Assembly (NCBI GenBank): GCA_965200525.1 | Contig: OZ241368.1 | Coordinates: 744,001 to 808,000, forward strand | From: JANNPJ01 sp965200525 | Lineage (GTDB): Bacteria > Actinomycetota > Actinomycetes > Actinomycetales > Kineosporiaceae | DNA length: 64,000 nucleotides | Direction of reading: 5' to 3' | Shown: positions 33,878 through 42,099 of the stretch, one piece after another | How the letters are laid out: the number at the start of each line of letters is the position of its first letter | Numbering within the stretch: position 1 is the stretch's first letter | Program-made: the position numbers and the translations under genes | Notes under the pieces: generated by a model | What the model saw: only the letters and a program-made list of their open reading frames with translations | Told to the model about the DNA's origin: nothing | Database searches by the model: none

Positions 33878-35416
33878 ATGCTCACCAGCGCCCGACCCGG
33901 CCGACGGTGGCGATCGGTGAGCGTCGGCCCGGTGCTGCTGCTCACCGCCGCCCTGCTGAGCGCCGGCTGCGCCGATCGAGCGTCGGCCCCGGGCGCCCCG
34001 CCGACAGCCCGGGCCGCGCTCGACCCTGCCGACCTCGACCTGCCCCCGGTGAGCACGGTCGGGGTGCCCACCTACTTCGGGCGCCTGACCCAGAACGCCG
34101 GCACGCTCGACCAGCGGCGGGCCCGGGCCGGCGGGCAGGTGCTGGACGAGCGCGGAGCCGGGCTGGCCGTCCAGGCCGGCGCCGACGAGGCCCAGTTCGG
34201 GGCGGCCGTGGTGAACGCCGACCTGAACGGGGACCACTTTCCCGACCTGGTCGTCGGCGCGCCGTCCGCCCTCGAGCGTGCCGCCCCGGGCCGGGTCGAC
34301 CTCCTCTTCGGGACGCCGTTCGGGATCACCCCGACCGGCGCGCGCACCCTGAGCGCCGGCGTCACCGGTGACGAGTACGGCGCCGCGGTGACGGTCACGC
34401 CCCGGCTGGACGGGTCCGGGATTCAGGACCTGTGGATCGGTGCCCCGGGAACCACCGTGGCCGGCCACACCGACGCGGGCACGGTGTACCGCTACGAGGT
34501 GAGCGCGACCGGATCCACCACCCTGCTGAACACCATCACCCAGGACGATCCGCTGCTGGGCGAGAGCGCCGAGACCGGCGACCGGTTCGGTGAGGTGCTG
34601 GCGGCCGGGGTCCACAAGGCGGTGGTCGGGGTGCCCCATGAGGACGTCGGCCCGGCCGCCGACGCGGGCGAGGTGCAGGCGCTGCGCACCGATCCGGCCT
34701 CCCACGCCCTGGTCCAGGCGCAGACCTTCACCCAGGACACCACCGGCGTACCCGGGGTGGCCGAGGCCGGCGACCGGTTCGGAGCCGCGGTCAGCTTCGG
34801 CGGCACCTACGTCGGCATGCCCGGCGAGGACGTCGGCTCTCTCGCGGACGCCGGGGCGGTGCAGGTGTTCACCGTGCCCACCAGCGACGACGTGACGACC
34901 GTGAGCCCCCGGGAGGCGCTCACCCAGGACAGCCCCGGGATCCCGGGCACGGTCGAGGCCGGCGACGAGTTCGGGGCGGCGCTGACCCGGGCGACATTGA
35001 ACTGCTCCCAGCAGTCACCCTCGATGGTGATCGGCGCCCCCGGCGAGGACATCGGCAAGGTCAAGGACGCCGGTTCGGTGACCATCACGGTCCGCCCGTT
35101 CCTGGTGGACGCCGAGTGCCCCTCGACCGCGCTCAGCGAGGGCAGTGGGCTACCCGGTGCGGCCGAGGCCGGTGACAGGGTCGGCAGCGCGCTGGGCACC
35201 CAGTTCTCGGCCACCCCAGTGCTCGAGGAGGGACCGACCTCGACCGTGCTGATCGGCGACCCGGGCGAGGACATCGGCACGGCCAAGAAGTACCGCAACA
35301 CCGGACGGGTGCTCTCCTGGAACTTGTTCGGCTCGACCAGCTACGGCTACCAGGGCGGCGACTTCGAGAATCTTGCCTACGGCTCGGTGATCGGGACCGG
35401 CGAATACTTCAGCTGA
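33878..35416 (+). CDS. FG-GAP repeat (integrin-alpha-like) lipoprotein
   Basis: A 512-aa protein with a lipobox LLSAGC (Cys near residue 31) and seven or more FG-GAP blades from about 85 onwards, each of the type FGAAV....G..DLVVGAP or GD.FG....GMPGEDVGS..DAG.VQVF. Predicted seven-bladed beta-propeller anchored to the membrane outside. The D-x-D-x-D-like calcium loops are reduced (NADLNGDHFPDL is the clearest). A cell-surface adhesion or scaffold role is possible. Monocistronic. Confidence 0.92.
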   Translation: MLTSARPGRRWRSVSVGPVLLLTAALLSAGCADRASAPGAPPTARAALDPADLDLPPVSTVGVPTYFGRLTQNAGTLDQRRARAGGQVLDERGAGLAVQAGADEAQFGAAVVNADLNGDHFPDLVVGAPSALERAAPGRVDLLFGTPFGITPTGARTLSAGVTGDEYGAAVTVTPRLDGSGIQDLWIGAPGTTVAGHTDAGTVYRYEVSATGSTTLLNTITQDDPLLGESAETGDRFGEVLAAGVHKAVVGVPHEDVGPAADAGEVQALRTDPASHALVQAQTFTQDTTGVPGVAEAGDRFGAAVSFGGTYVGMPGEDVGSLADAGAVQVFTVPTSDDVTTVSPREALTQDSPGIPGTVEAGDEFGAALTRATLNCSQQSPSMVIGAPGEDIGKVKDAGSVTITVRPFLVDAECPSTALSEGSGLPGAAEAGDRVGSALGTQFSATPVLEEGPTSTVLIGDPGEDIGTAKKYRNTGRVLSWNLFGSTSYGYQGGDFENLAYGSVIGTGEYFS

Positions 35417-35438
35417 GGTGGTGATCCACTGTCACCGC

Positions 35439-35467
35439 TGGAAACGCTTGTTTCAAAATAGTTTCCA
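35439..35467. promoter_or_regulatory. Inverted repeat upstream of tatA
   Basis: TGGAAAC (35439-35445) pairs with GTTTCCA (35461-35467) across a 15-bp AT-rich spacer, 77 bp before the tatA start and 23 bp after the FG-GAP gene. It is an unusually AT-rich stretch and a plausible operator or promoter for the Tat-ferritin-metal cluster. It is not a canonical DtxR or Zur box. Confidence 0.4.
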
Positions 35468-35543
35468 AACCGGCCAATCCGTCCGGGGAGACGCGCCGAA
35501 TGGGTGATGTGAGCACGCAAACGTCAACCTAAGGAGTTCTCCG

Positions 35544-35834
35544 ATGGACCTTCTCGGACCCTGGCACCTCATCATCGTTGCCGGAATCTTCGTCATGATG
35601 TTCGGCGCCAAGCGACTGCCCGACGCCGCCCGCTCCCTCGGCAAGTCGGCCCGGATCCTGAAGACCGAACTCAAGGACATGCACGACGAACCGCGCCCGG
35701 CCCCCTCGGTCGCCGTCCCGGCCGATCGCGAACCTGTTGTGGCCCCGGCCATCAACCGCGAGGTCATCAACCGCGAGCCGGTCACCGTCTCCGAGCCGAT
35801 CCTCGACTCCGGCGCCGTCAACCACACTCGCTGA
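35544..35834 (+). CDS. tatA: Twin-arginine translocase subunit TatA
   Basis: A 96-aa protein: short N-terminal membrane helix (residues 5-22, LGPWHLIIVAGIFVMMFGA), a KRLPDAARSLGKSARILKTEL amphipathic helix and an acidic, Pro-rich tail. It starts 7 nt after AAGGAG. It forms the pore part of the Tat complex. The following tatC is 16 bp downstream and a Tat-exported ferritin-like protein follows, so this is probably a dedicated or accessory Tat copy. Confidence 0.95.
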   Translation: MDLLGPWHLIIVAGIFVMMFGAKRLPDAARSLGKSARILKTELKDMHDEPRPAPSVAVPADREPVVAPAINREVINREPVTVSEPILDSGAVNHTR

Positions 35835-35850
35835 GCGCCGGGCCGATGCC

Positions 35851-36702
35851 ATGACCGCGCTCGCGGACGACCTCATCGAAACCCCGCCGGACACCGGCGG
35901 CCTGATGGCGATGGTTCCCCACCTGCGGGAACTACGCCGCCGGGCCCTCATCTCAGCCCTGGCCATCGTGATCGGCTCGATCGTGGCGTTCGTGTTCCAC
36001 GCGGTCATGCTGCACGCCCTGACCGGGCCCTACTGTGCCCTGCCGAACAGCTACCGGCTCCTGCAGGGCCGCTGCACCCTCATCGTCACCGGCGTCCTGG
36101 ACGCCTTCCGGGTGACGCTGAAACTCTCCCTCTACGCCGGCATCACGCTGTCGTCGCCGGTCTGGCTCTACCAGATGTGGCGGTTCGTCACCCCGGCCCT
36201 GTTGCGCAACGAACGCCGCTACGCAACGTTTTTCGTGGTGTCGTCCCTGAGCCTGTTCGCACTCGGCGGCACCTTCGCCTGGCTCACCCTGACTCGGGGG
36301 CTTGAGTTCCTGCTCGGCTTCGCCACCGGAAGCGTCGCTCCGCTGCTCAGTTTCGACAGCTACCTGTCCTTCGTGACCGCCCTGGTACTGGTCTTCGGAG
36401 CCAGCTTCGAATTCCCGCTCCTGGTCGTCATGCTCAACGTGGCCGGCGTTCTGTCGGCGGCCCGGCTCAAGCGCTGGACCCGGGGAATCATCTTCGGCAT
36501 CGGGGTCTTCGCCGCCGGGGCCACCCCCAGCCAGGACCCGTTCACCATGCTCGCCCTGGTCGTGCCGCTCTGCCTGCTCTACGGCCTGGCCCTGGCCTTC
36601 GCCATCGTTCACGACCGGCGGGCCGCCGCCCGGGCCGAGGCCGCTCTGGCCTTCGACCTGACCGACGACGAACTGTCGTCGCTGGACGAGCCCCGGCGCT
36701 GA
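35851..36702 (+). CDS. tatC: Twin-arginine translocase subunit TatC
   Basis: A 283-aa protein with six predicted helices and the TatC signature: HLRELRRRALISA at about residues 25-37 and LSSPVWLYQMWRFVTPAL in the second helix region. The tail is charged and acidic. It is the signal-peptide receptor of the Tat system. The canonical actinobacterial tatAC pair normally sits near pafBC proteasome-linked genes, which are absent here, so this may be an extra set. Confidence 0.95.
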   Translation: MTALADDLIETPPDTGGLMAMVPHLRELRRRALISALAIVIGSIVAFVFHAVMLHALTGPYCALPNSYRLLQGRCTLIVTGVLDAFRVTLKLSLYAGITLSSPVWLYQMWRFVTPALLRNERRYATFFVVSSLSLFALGGTFAWLTLTRGLEFLLGFATGSVAPLLSFDSYLSFVTALVLVFGASFEFPLLVVMLNVAGVLSAARLKRWTRGIIFGIGVFAAGATPSQDPFTMLALVVPLCLLYGLALAFAIVHDRRAAARAEAALAFDLTDDELSSLDEPRR

Positions 36703-36733
36703 GCCCAGCGCCCCGAATCTCCCCTCAGAAACA

Positions 36734-36764
36734 CCACCGACCTGCCCCCGGCAGGCCCGGGTGG
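36734..36764. terminator. Imperfect hairpin between tatC and the ferritin-like gene
   Basis: CCTGCC (36741-36746) pairs with GGCAGG (36750-36755), with an outer CCACC/GGTGG pair (36734-36738/36760-36764) across unequal bulges. It may reduce read-through from tatC, leaving the ferritin-like gene partly under its own control. Confidence 0.35.
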
Positions 36765-36853
36765 TCGAGCACGCCCGATCACCCTCCCCCGACCGCGCCC
36801 TGAACCTTCGGACGCAGCACAAGGTTCCATCCCTTCCAGAAGGAGAATCACTG

Positions 36854-37768
36854 ATGTTCGGAAAGCAGCTCGTACGAGACATGATCAGCCGTAGCTCCGA
36901 GAACGAGGCCGACCGTCGCCTCTTCCTCAAGAGCGCCGGAGCCCTCGGCCTGGGCGCCGTCGGCGTCGCCGCCCTGCCCTCGCTCGGCGGTGGCTCGGCC
37001 TTCGCCGCCGACGCCGTCAGCGACGGCGCGATCCTGAACTTCGCGCTGAACCTGGAGTACCTGGAGGCCGAGTTCTACTCCAACGCCGTCCACGGTTACG
37101 GCCTGACCGACAAGCTCACCCACGGCACCGGCACCCGCGGTGGCGTCACCGGCGGCAAGAAGGTTCCGTTCAAGACCAAGCGGATCCAGGAGTACGCCGT
37201 CGAGATCGCCGGCGACGAGCTCAAGCACGTCAAGTTCCTGCGGACGGCGCTGGGCAGCGCCGCCGTCTCCCGTCCCTCGATCGACATCAAGACCAGCTTC
37301 ACCGCGGCCGCCCGGGCGGCCAAGCTGATCGGCGCCCACCAGACGTTCGACCCGTACGCCAACGAGAACAACTTCCTGCTGGCCGCTTTCCTGTTCGAGG
37401 ACGTGGGCGTCACCGCGTACAAGGGTGCCGCACCGCTGATCACCAACAAGACCTACCTGGAGGCGGCGGCGGGCATCCTGTCGGTCGAGGCCTACCACGC
37501 CGGCATCATCCGCAGCGCCCTGTTCGAGAAGGGCCTGCACTCGGCGGTGCAGAAGCTGTCCGACGCCCGCGACAGCCTGGACGGCAAGAAGGACACCGAC
37601 CAGGGCATCCACAAGAAGGCCAACCTCACGCCGACCGACTGGAACGGCATCACCTACAGCCGCTCCTACGGCCAGGTGCTGAACATCGCCTACCTGAACC
37701 CGGCGAAGGTCAGCAAGGGCGGGTTCTTCCCGCACGGCGTGAACGGCTCGCTGAACACCAGCGCCTGA
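36854..37768 (+). CDS. Ferritin-like-domain protein, Tat-exported
   Basis: A 304-aa protein started behind AGGAGAA. The N-terminus carries a twin-arginine motif, DRRLFLKSAG (residues about 18-27), before a hydrophobic core and cleavage site AFAADA. The mature part (about 50-304) is a ferritin-like four-helix bundle with the ligand patterns EYLEAEFY, DELKH and VEAYH, that is Glu and ExxH residues for a di-metal site. It sits between tatAC and an NRAMP Mn/Fe importer, so it probably is folded with metal in the cytosol and exported by the adjacent Tat system. Exact chemistry (storage, oxidase or catalase-like) is unknown. Confidence 0.9.
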   Translation: MFGKQLVRDMISRSSENEADRRLFLKSAGALGLGAVGVAALPSLGGGSAFAADAVSDGAILNFALNLEYLEAEFYSNAVHGYGLTDKLTHGTGTRGGVTGGKKVPFKTKRIQEYAVEIAGDELKHVKFLRTALGSAAVSRPSIDIKTSFTAAARAAKLIGAHQTFDPYANENNFLLAAFLFEDVGVTAYKGAAPLITNKTYLEAAAGILSVEAYHAGIIRSALFEKGLHSAVQKLSDARDSLDGKKDTDQGIHKKANLTPTDWNGITYSRSYGQVLNIAYLNPAKVSKGGFFPHGVNGSLNTSA

Positions 37769-37885
37769 GCCTCAGCGCCCGAACCCCAGCACGGAACCCA
37801 CGGTGAGGCCGGGGCGTGAACACCACGCCCCGGCAACACCATTCAGTCTTGCGGCCCGGCCCTCGACCAGATCGGCAGGAGCATC

Positions 37886-39163
37886 GTGACTCAGACCCTC
37901 TCCCCCACCGTGGAGTTGGCCGGCCTGCCGGCGACCGCGGCCGGGCCCCGCCGGCGCTCGCGGATCCGGGTCGTGGCCGCGCTCGGCCCGGCCTTCGTGG
38001 CCGCCATCGCCTACGTCGACCCGGGCAACTTCGCCACCAACTTCCAGGGTGGCTCCAGCACCGGCTACCGGCTGATGTGGGTCGTCCTGCTGGCCAACCT
38101 GGTGGCGATGCCGATCCAGTTCCTCTCCGCCAAGCTGGGCATCGTCACCGGCCGCAACCTGCCCCAGCTCTGCCGCGAGACGATGCCCCGGGCCGGCGTC
38201 TGGCTGATGTGGGCCCAGGCCGAGGTGGTGGCCATGGCCACCGACATCGCCGAGTTCGTGGGCGCGGCGATCGGCCTGCACCTGCTGTTCTCGATGCCGC
38301 TGCCGCTGGCCGGGGCGACCACCGCCGTCCTGGCGTTCGTGGTGCTCTCCCTGCAGCGACGCGGGCACCGGCCGTTCGAGCTGGCCATCGGCGCGCTGCT
38401 GCTGTTCATCTCGGCCGGCTTCGTCTACCTGGTGTTCCGAGTACCGCCCTCGCCGTCGGGCAGCCTGTCCGGCCTGGTGCCGGGCCGGCTCGGCTCGGAC
38501 GCGTTGCTGCTGGCGGTCGGAATCGTCGGGGCCACCGTGATGCCGCACGCCATCTACCTGCACTCCGACCTCACCAGCAGGCGGATCAGCACCCCGGCCG
38601 TCGGTGACGTCCGGCGCCTGCTGCGGTTCGAGCGCCTCGACATCGCCGTGGCCATGAGCCTGGCCGGCCTGGTCAACCTGAGCATGCTGGCCGTGGCCGC
38701 CCGGCTGTTTCACCATCACGGAACGGCGTCGGCGATCAGCCTCGAAGGCGTCCACACCGGTCTCGGCCAACTCGTCGGCGGCGGTGCCGCCCTGGCCTTC
38801 GCGGCGGCACTGCTGGCCTCGGGCATCTCCTCGTCCAGCGTCGGGACCCTGGCCGGTCAGGTCGTGATGACCGGCTTCCTGGGAACCACCATCCCGCTGT
38901 GGGCCCGGCGCCTGATCACCATGACGCCGGCCCTGCTGCTGCTCAGCCTGGGCGCCGATCCGACCGGCGTCCTGGTGCTGAGCCAGGTGGTGCTGTCGTT
39001 CGGCATCCCGTTCGCCCTGGTGGCGCTGCTGGTCCTGACCAGCCGCCGGTCGCTGATGGGCGAGCACGTGAACTCCCCGGTGATGATCGCCGCGATGAGC
39101 CTGGTCGTGGCCGGCCTCACCGGGCTGAACGTTCTTCTCCTCATCCAGCAGCTCAACCCCTAG
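37886..39163 (+). CDS. mntH: NRAMP-family divalent metal (Mn/Fe) transporter
   Basis: A 425-aa membrane protein, GTG start. It has the NRAMP signatures DPGN (AYVDPGNFATNF, helix 1) and MPHAIYLHS (helix 6), with 11 predicted helices. The usual MPH motif is kept, so it should take up Mn2+ or Fe2+ with protons. It lies 117 bp after the ferritin-like gene and 9 bp before tatB, so metal supply and the Tat-exported ferritin-like protein may be functionally linked. No DtxR/MntR box is obvious. Confidence 0.93.
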   Translation: MTQTLSPTVELAGLPATAAGPRRRSRIRVVAALGPAFVAAIAYVDPGNFATNFQGGSSTGYRLMWVVLLANLVAMPIQFLSAKLGIVTGRNLPQLCRETMPRAGVWLMWAQAEVVAMATDIAEFVGAAIGLHLLFSMPLPLAGATTAVLAFVVLSLQRRGHRPFELAIGALLLFISAGFVYLVFRVPPSPSGSLSGLVPGRLGSDALLLAVGIVGATVMPHAIYLHSDLTSRRISTPAVGDVRRLLRFERLDIAVAMSLAGLVNLSMLAVAARLFHHHGTASAISLEGVHTGLGQLVGGGAALAFAAALLASGISSSSVGTLAGQVVMTGFLGTTIPLWARRLITMTPALLLLSLGADPTGVLVLSQVVLSFGIPFALVALLVLTSRRSLMGEHVNSPVMIAAMSLVVAGLTGLNVLLLIQQLNP

Positions 39164-39172
39164 GGATCAGCC

Positions 39173-39547
39173 ATGTTCAACAACTTCGGATTCGGCGAGA
39201 TCATCGTCCTGAGCCTGCTCGCCATGCTCGTCTTCGGCCCCGAGAAGCTCCCCCGGGCCGCCATGGAGGCCGCCCGTGTGATCAAGAAGCTGCGCTCGAT
39301 GGCCGACGTCGCGGTCAACGACTTCAAGTCCGAACTGCCCGCCGACATGGCTGACCTCGATCTTCGGTCGATGAATCCGCGCCGGATCGTCACCAGTGCC
39401 CTGTTCGACAGCGACCACACCGGCGCCGTGAGCGACCGGGAGCTGTTCGAGCGCAACCGCCCCACCGCCGACGAGCGGAGCACCTCGGACGAGCGAAGCA
39501 GCAGCGACGAGCGGCCGGCCTCCGACCGGCACCCGGCCGGGCGCTGA
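39173..39547 (+). CDS. tatB: TatA/TatB-family translocase subunit, TatB-like
   Basis: A 124-aa protein with an N-terminal helix (GFGEIIVLSLLAMLVFGPEKLP), a long amphipathic segment (AAMEAARVIKKLRSMADVAVNDFKSEL) and an acidic disordered tail with repeated DERS-type units. The FGPEKLP turn and longer helix fit TatB better than TatA. It closes the tatAC-ferritin-NRAMP cluster, which is unusual: tatB is generally separate from such genes. Confidence 0.88.
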   Translation: MFNNFGFGEIIVLSLLAMLVFGPEKLPRAAMEAARVIKKLRSMADVAVNDFKSELPADMADLDLRSMNPRRIVTSALFDSDHTGAVSDRELFERNRPTADERSTSDERSSSDERPASDRHPAGR

Positions 39548-39557
39548 ACGAGCCGGC

Positions 39558-39830
39558 TCAGGTGTTGTCGGCCACGATCGTCGCCGCCACCGAGCGCAAC
39601 TGCTCCTGGTCCGGCTCGAAGCCGGCGGCGATGTCCTTGTGCAGGCCTGACTTGGTCTTCTCCAGCAACTCGCCGGTGACCTGCTCGACGCTCTCGCCGT
39701 GGTAGTCGTCGTCCACCTGATCGACGGCCACCTGCAGGGCTGAGGTGAGCTGGTCCTCCAGCGGGCCGCGCAGCTTCTCCACCGCCCCCAGCGACATCTC
39801 GGGATCGAGGTGGATACGCGGTTCGACCAT
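39558..39830 (-). CDS. Small acidic helical protein (90 aa), function unknown
   Basis: A leftward ORF with GGAGG 5 nt before the ATG. The sequence is acidic and helical (SLGAVEKLRGPLEDQLTSALQVAVDQVDDDYHGESVEQVTGELLEKTKSGL), without signal or membrane helix. It is the last feature before tatB's 3' end in the opposite direction, 10 bp away. I do not recognise the family. Confidence 0.75.
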   Translation of the reverse strand: MVEPRIHLDPEMSLGAVEKLRGPLEDQLTSALQVAVDQVDDDYHGESVEQVTGELLEKTKSGLHKDIAAGFEPDQEQLRSVAATIVADNT

Positions 39831-39882
39831 CACGGCCTCCAGAAGTCACCCGGGCGGCCTCGTGCTTGCGGGGCCGGCGGGC

Positions 39883-40872
39883 TCAGTATGCCCGGTCCGG
39901 GGGGCCGGGGACTCCGGTGGCGAACGCGTCCACGCCGGTGAGTTCGCCGGAGAGGGCCCAGAGGCGCCGAGCCTGCTCGGCGTAGCTCGTGAACTCACCG
40001 GCCCGGGCGGCGTCGGCCGGTGGTTCGTCGAGGTCGCAGTCCTGCAGGTAGACCCCGCCCAGGCCGGCCAGTTGCGGTGAGGTGGCCGCCCAGACCTGGG
40101 TGGCCGCACCTTGTGCCGTCGTCTTGAAGTCGGGATTGATCCCGTTGCCCTCGGCGTCGGTCCAACCCGCCTCGACCATCTCCGTGCGGGCCAGGTGCCG
40201 CTGCAGCGGGGTGAGGACGGCCCCCGGATTCAGCGAGAAGGCCCTGACCGCGGCGGTCGAACCGAGTCGGTCGAGTTCGATCGCGAACAGGACGTTGGCC
40301 GTCTTGGCCTGGATGTAGGCCTGCCACTTGTCGTAGTGGCGCTCGAACTGCAGGTCGTCCCAGTGGATGGCCGAGATCTGGTAACCGGAGGAGACCGCCA
40401 CGACCCGGGCCCCGGCCCCGGCGGCCAGAGCCGGCCAGAGCCGGTTGACCAGCGCGAAGTGCCCGAGGTGGTTGACGGCGAACTGGGCCTCCCAGCCCGG
40501 CCCGACCCGGGTCTCGGGGCAGGCCATGATCCCGGCCCCGTTGATCATGATGTCGATGCTCCGGCCGGAGGCCAGGAACCGGTCGGCGAAGTCACGGACA
40601 CTGCCCAGATCGGCCAGGTCGAGCTCGTCGACCTCGACCCCTCTCACCTCGGCCAGCGCCTGGCAGGCGGCGACGGGACGCCGGGCCGGAACGATCACCC
40701 GGGCTCCGGCCCGGGCCAGGGCCCGGCTGGTCTCCAGCCCGATCCCCGAGTACCCGCCGGTCACCACGGCCAGTCGGCCGCTGATGTCAAGGCCGGCCAG
40801 GACGTCGTCCGCGGTACTGCGCGGCCCGAACCCCGAGCCGATCGGGTGCTGCGGCGTGATCTGCGTCGTCAT
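39883..40872 (-). CDS. Short-chain dehydrogenase/reductase
   Basis: A 329-aa SDR, ATG at 40872. TGGYSGIG cofactor motif (residues about 38-45), INGAGIM (NNAG variant), a VAVSSG Ser region and YIQAK catalytic Tyr/Lys. A retinol-dehydrogenase-like member, NAD(P)-linked. It is divergent from a MerR regulator with a strong dyad in the gap, which probably controls it. Substrate unknown. Confidence 0.9.
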   Translation of the reverse strand: MTTQITPQHPIGSGFGPRSTADDVLAGLDISGRLAVVTGGYSGIGLETSRALARAGARVIVPARRPVAACQALAEVRGVEVDELDLADLGSVRDFADRFLASGRSIDIMINGAGIMACPETRVGPGWEAQFAVNHLGHFALVNRLWPALAAGAGARVVAVSSGYQISAIHWDDLQFERHYDKWQAYIQAKTANVLFAIELDRLGSTAAVRAFSLNPGAVLTPLQRHLARTEMVEAGWTDAEGNGINPDFKTTAQGAATQVWAATSPQLAGLGGVYLQDCDLDEPPADAARAGEFTSYAEQARRLWALSGELTGVDAFATGVPGPPDRAY

Positions 40873-40889
40873 GATCAGGACGCTAGATG

Positions 40890-40905
40890 CTAGACCTCGG
40901 TCTAG
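40890..40905. promoter_or_regulatory. MerR-type dyad operator
   Basis: CTAGACC-TC-GGTCTAG (40890-40905) is a perfect 7-bp dyad with a 2-bp centre, 18 bp from the SDR start and 24 bp from the merR start. MerR regulators bind such dyads inside a promoter with an overlong spacer. It should govern both divergent genes. Confidence 0.65.
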
Positions 40906-40929
40906 GTCAACTGCCGTATTCTCGGCTCC

Positions 40930-41355
40930 ATGAGCACGACCGAGACCGACCTGAGCATCGGCCAGGTCGCCGAGCGCACCGGGCTGAGCGTGCACACTCT
41001 GCGGTTGTACGAGCGAGAGGGGCTGTTCACCACCGCGGTCCGGCGCAGCTCGAGCGGCCGGCGGGTCTACTCCCGCTGGGACGTCGACTGGCTGGGCACC
41101 TGCCTGCTGTTGCGCGCCTCCGGCATGCCACTGGCCACCATCCGGCGGTTCGCCGAACTGGTCCGCGAGGGCGAGGGCAACGAGCCGGAACGGCTGGTGC
41201 TGCTGCGCCGGCACGAGCAGTACATCCACGAGCGCCTGAGCGAGCTGAACGAATGCTTGAGCCTGATCACCGCCAAGGTGGCCGGCTACGAGCAGCACCT
41301 CGCCGCCGGCACCGCGGGCACGATCTGGAACCCGCCACCGCTTTCGGATGGTTAG
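40930..41355 (+). CDS. MerR-family transcriptional regulator
   Basis: A 141-aa regulator: MerR winged helix at 1-75 (SIGQVAERTGLSVHTLRLYEREGLFTTAVRRSSSGRRVY) and a coiled-coil helix, then a short effector part lacking a clear metal-Cys cluster. It is read divergently from the SDR at 39883-40872, with an operator dyad between them, and ends 10 bp before larB. The ligand is probably organic, not metal. Confidence 0.92.
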   Translation: MSTTETDLSIGQVAERTGLSVHTLRLYEREGLFTTAVRRSSSGRRVYSRWDVDWLGTCLLLRASGMPLATIRRFAELVREGEGNEPERLVLLRRHEQYIHERLSELNECLSLITAKVAGYEQHLAAGTAGTIWNPPPLSDG

Positions 41356-41365
41356 GGTCACGTCC

Positions 41366-42064
41366 ATGGAAGAAGGCGACGCCGGCATCGGCCCGTCCAC
41401 GGCCGATCTGGGCTTCGCGAAGCTCGACCTCGACCGGGCCGGCCGGACCGGCGACCCGGAAGTGGTGTTCGGTGCGGGCAAGACCCCCGACCAGATCGCC
41501 ACCTCGCTGCGCCGGCTGCACGAGGCTCACCCCGAGCGGGCGATTCTGGCCACCCGGGTGGACGACGCCGCCCGCGAGCTCTGCCGGCAGGAGCTGGCCG
41601 GGGCCCGGATCGACGATCTGGCCCGGACCGTCGTCCTGGGCCGGCCGCCGGCCGGCCGGGGCCGCGTCGCCGTGGTCTGCGCCGGCACGTCCGACCTGCC
41701 GGTGGCCCAGGAGTGCGCCACCACGGTGTCGGTCTTCGGGGCCGAGCCGGATCTGATCGCCGACGTCGGGGTGGCCGGCCTGCACCGGCTGCTGGCCCAG
41801 GTCGACCGGATCGGGGCCGCCGACGCGATCGTCGCCGTGGCCGGCATGGAGGCGGCCCTGCCCTCGGTGCTGGGCGGGCTCTTCGGTACGCCGCTGATCG
41901 CCGTCCCCACCAGCGTCGGGTACGGCTGGCACATGGACGGCCTCACCGCCCTGCTGGCGATGCTCAACACCTGCGCGGCCGGCGTGGTCACGGTCAACAT
42001 CGACAACGGGTTCGGCGCCGGTGTCGCGGCCGCCCGGATCGCCCGGGCCTCTCAGCCCCGCTGA
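41366..42064 (+). CDS. larB: LarB: pyridinium-3,5-biscarboxylic acid mononucleotide synthase
   Basis: A 232-aa protein with the LarB (PurE-like) fold, for example VVFGAGKTPDQIA, VVCAGTSDLPVAQE and the ending MLNTCAAGVVTVNIDNGFGAG. LarB carboxylates nicotinic acid adenine dinucleotide in the first step of nickel-pincer cofactor synthesis for lactate racemase. LarC, LarE and LarA are not in this window, so the rest of the pathway must be elsewhere, or this copy serves another purpose. The start follows the MerR stop by 10 bp. Confidence 0.88.
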   Translation: MEEGDAGIGPSTADLGFAKLDLDRAGRTGDPEVVFGAGKTPDQIATSLRRLHEAHPERAILATRVDDAARELCRQELAGARIDDLARTVVLGRPPAGRGRVAVVCAGTSDLPVAQECATTVSVFGAEPDLIADVGVAGLHRLLAQVDRIGAADAIVAVAGMEAALPSVLGGLFGTPLIAVPTSVGYGWHMDGLTALLAMLNTCAAGVVTVNIDNGFGAGVAAARIARASQPR

Positions 42065-42099
42065 TCCGGAGTCAGCCCGATTCAGCCGAGTCAGCCCGA

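Noticed and set aside
35520..35535. AACCTAA half-site before tatA, as in DtxR boxes
   Set aside because: Only one half is present; a full iron-box dyad needs TTAGG...CCTAA.
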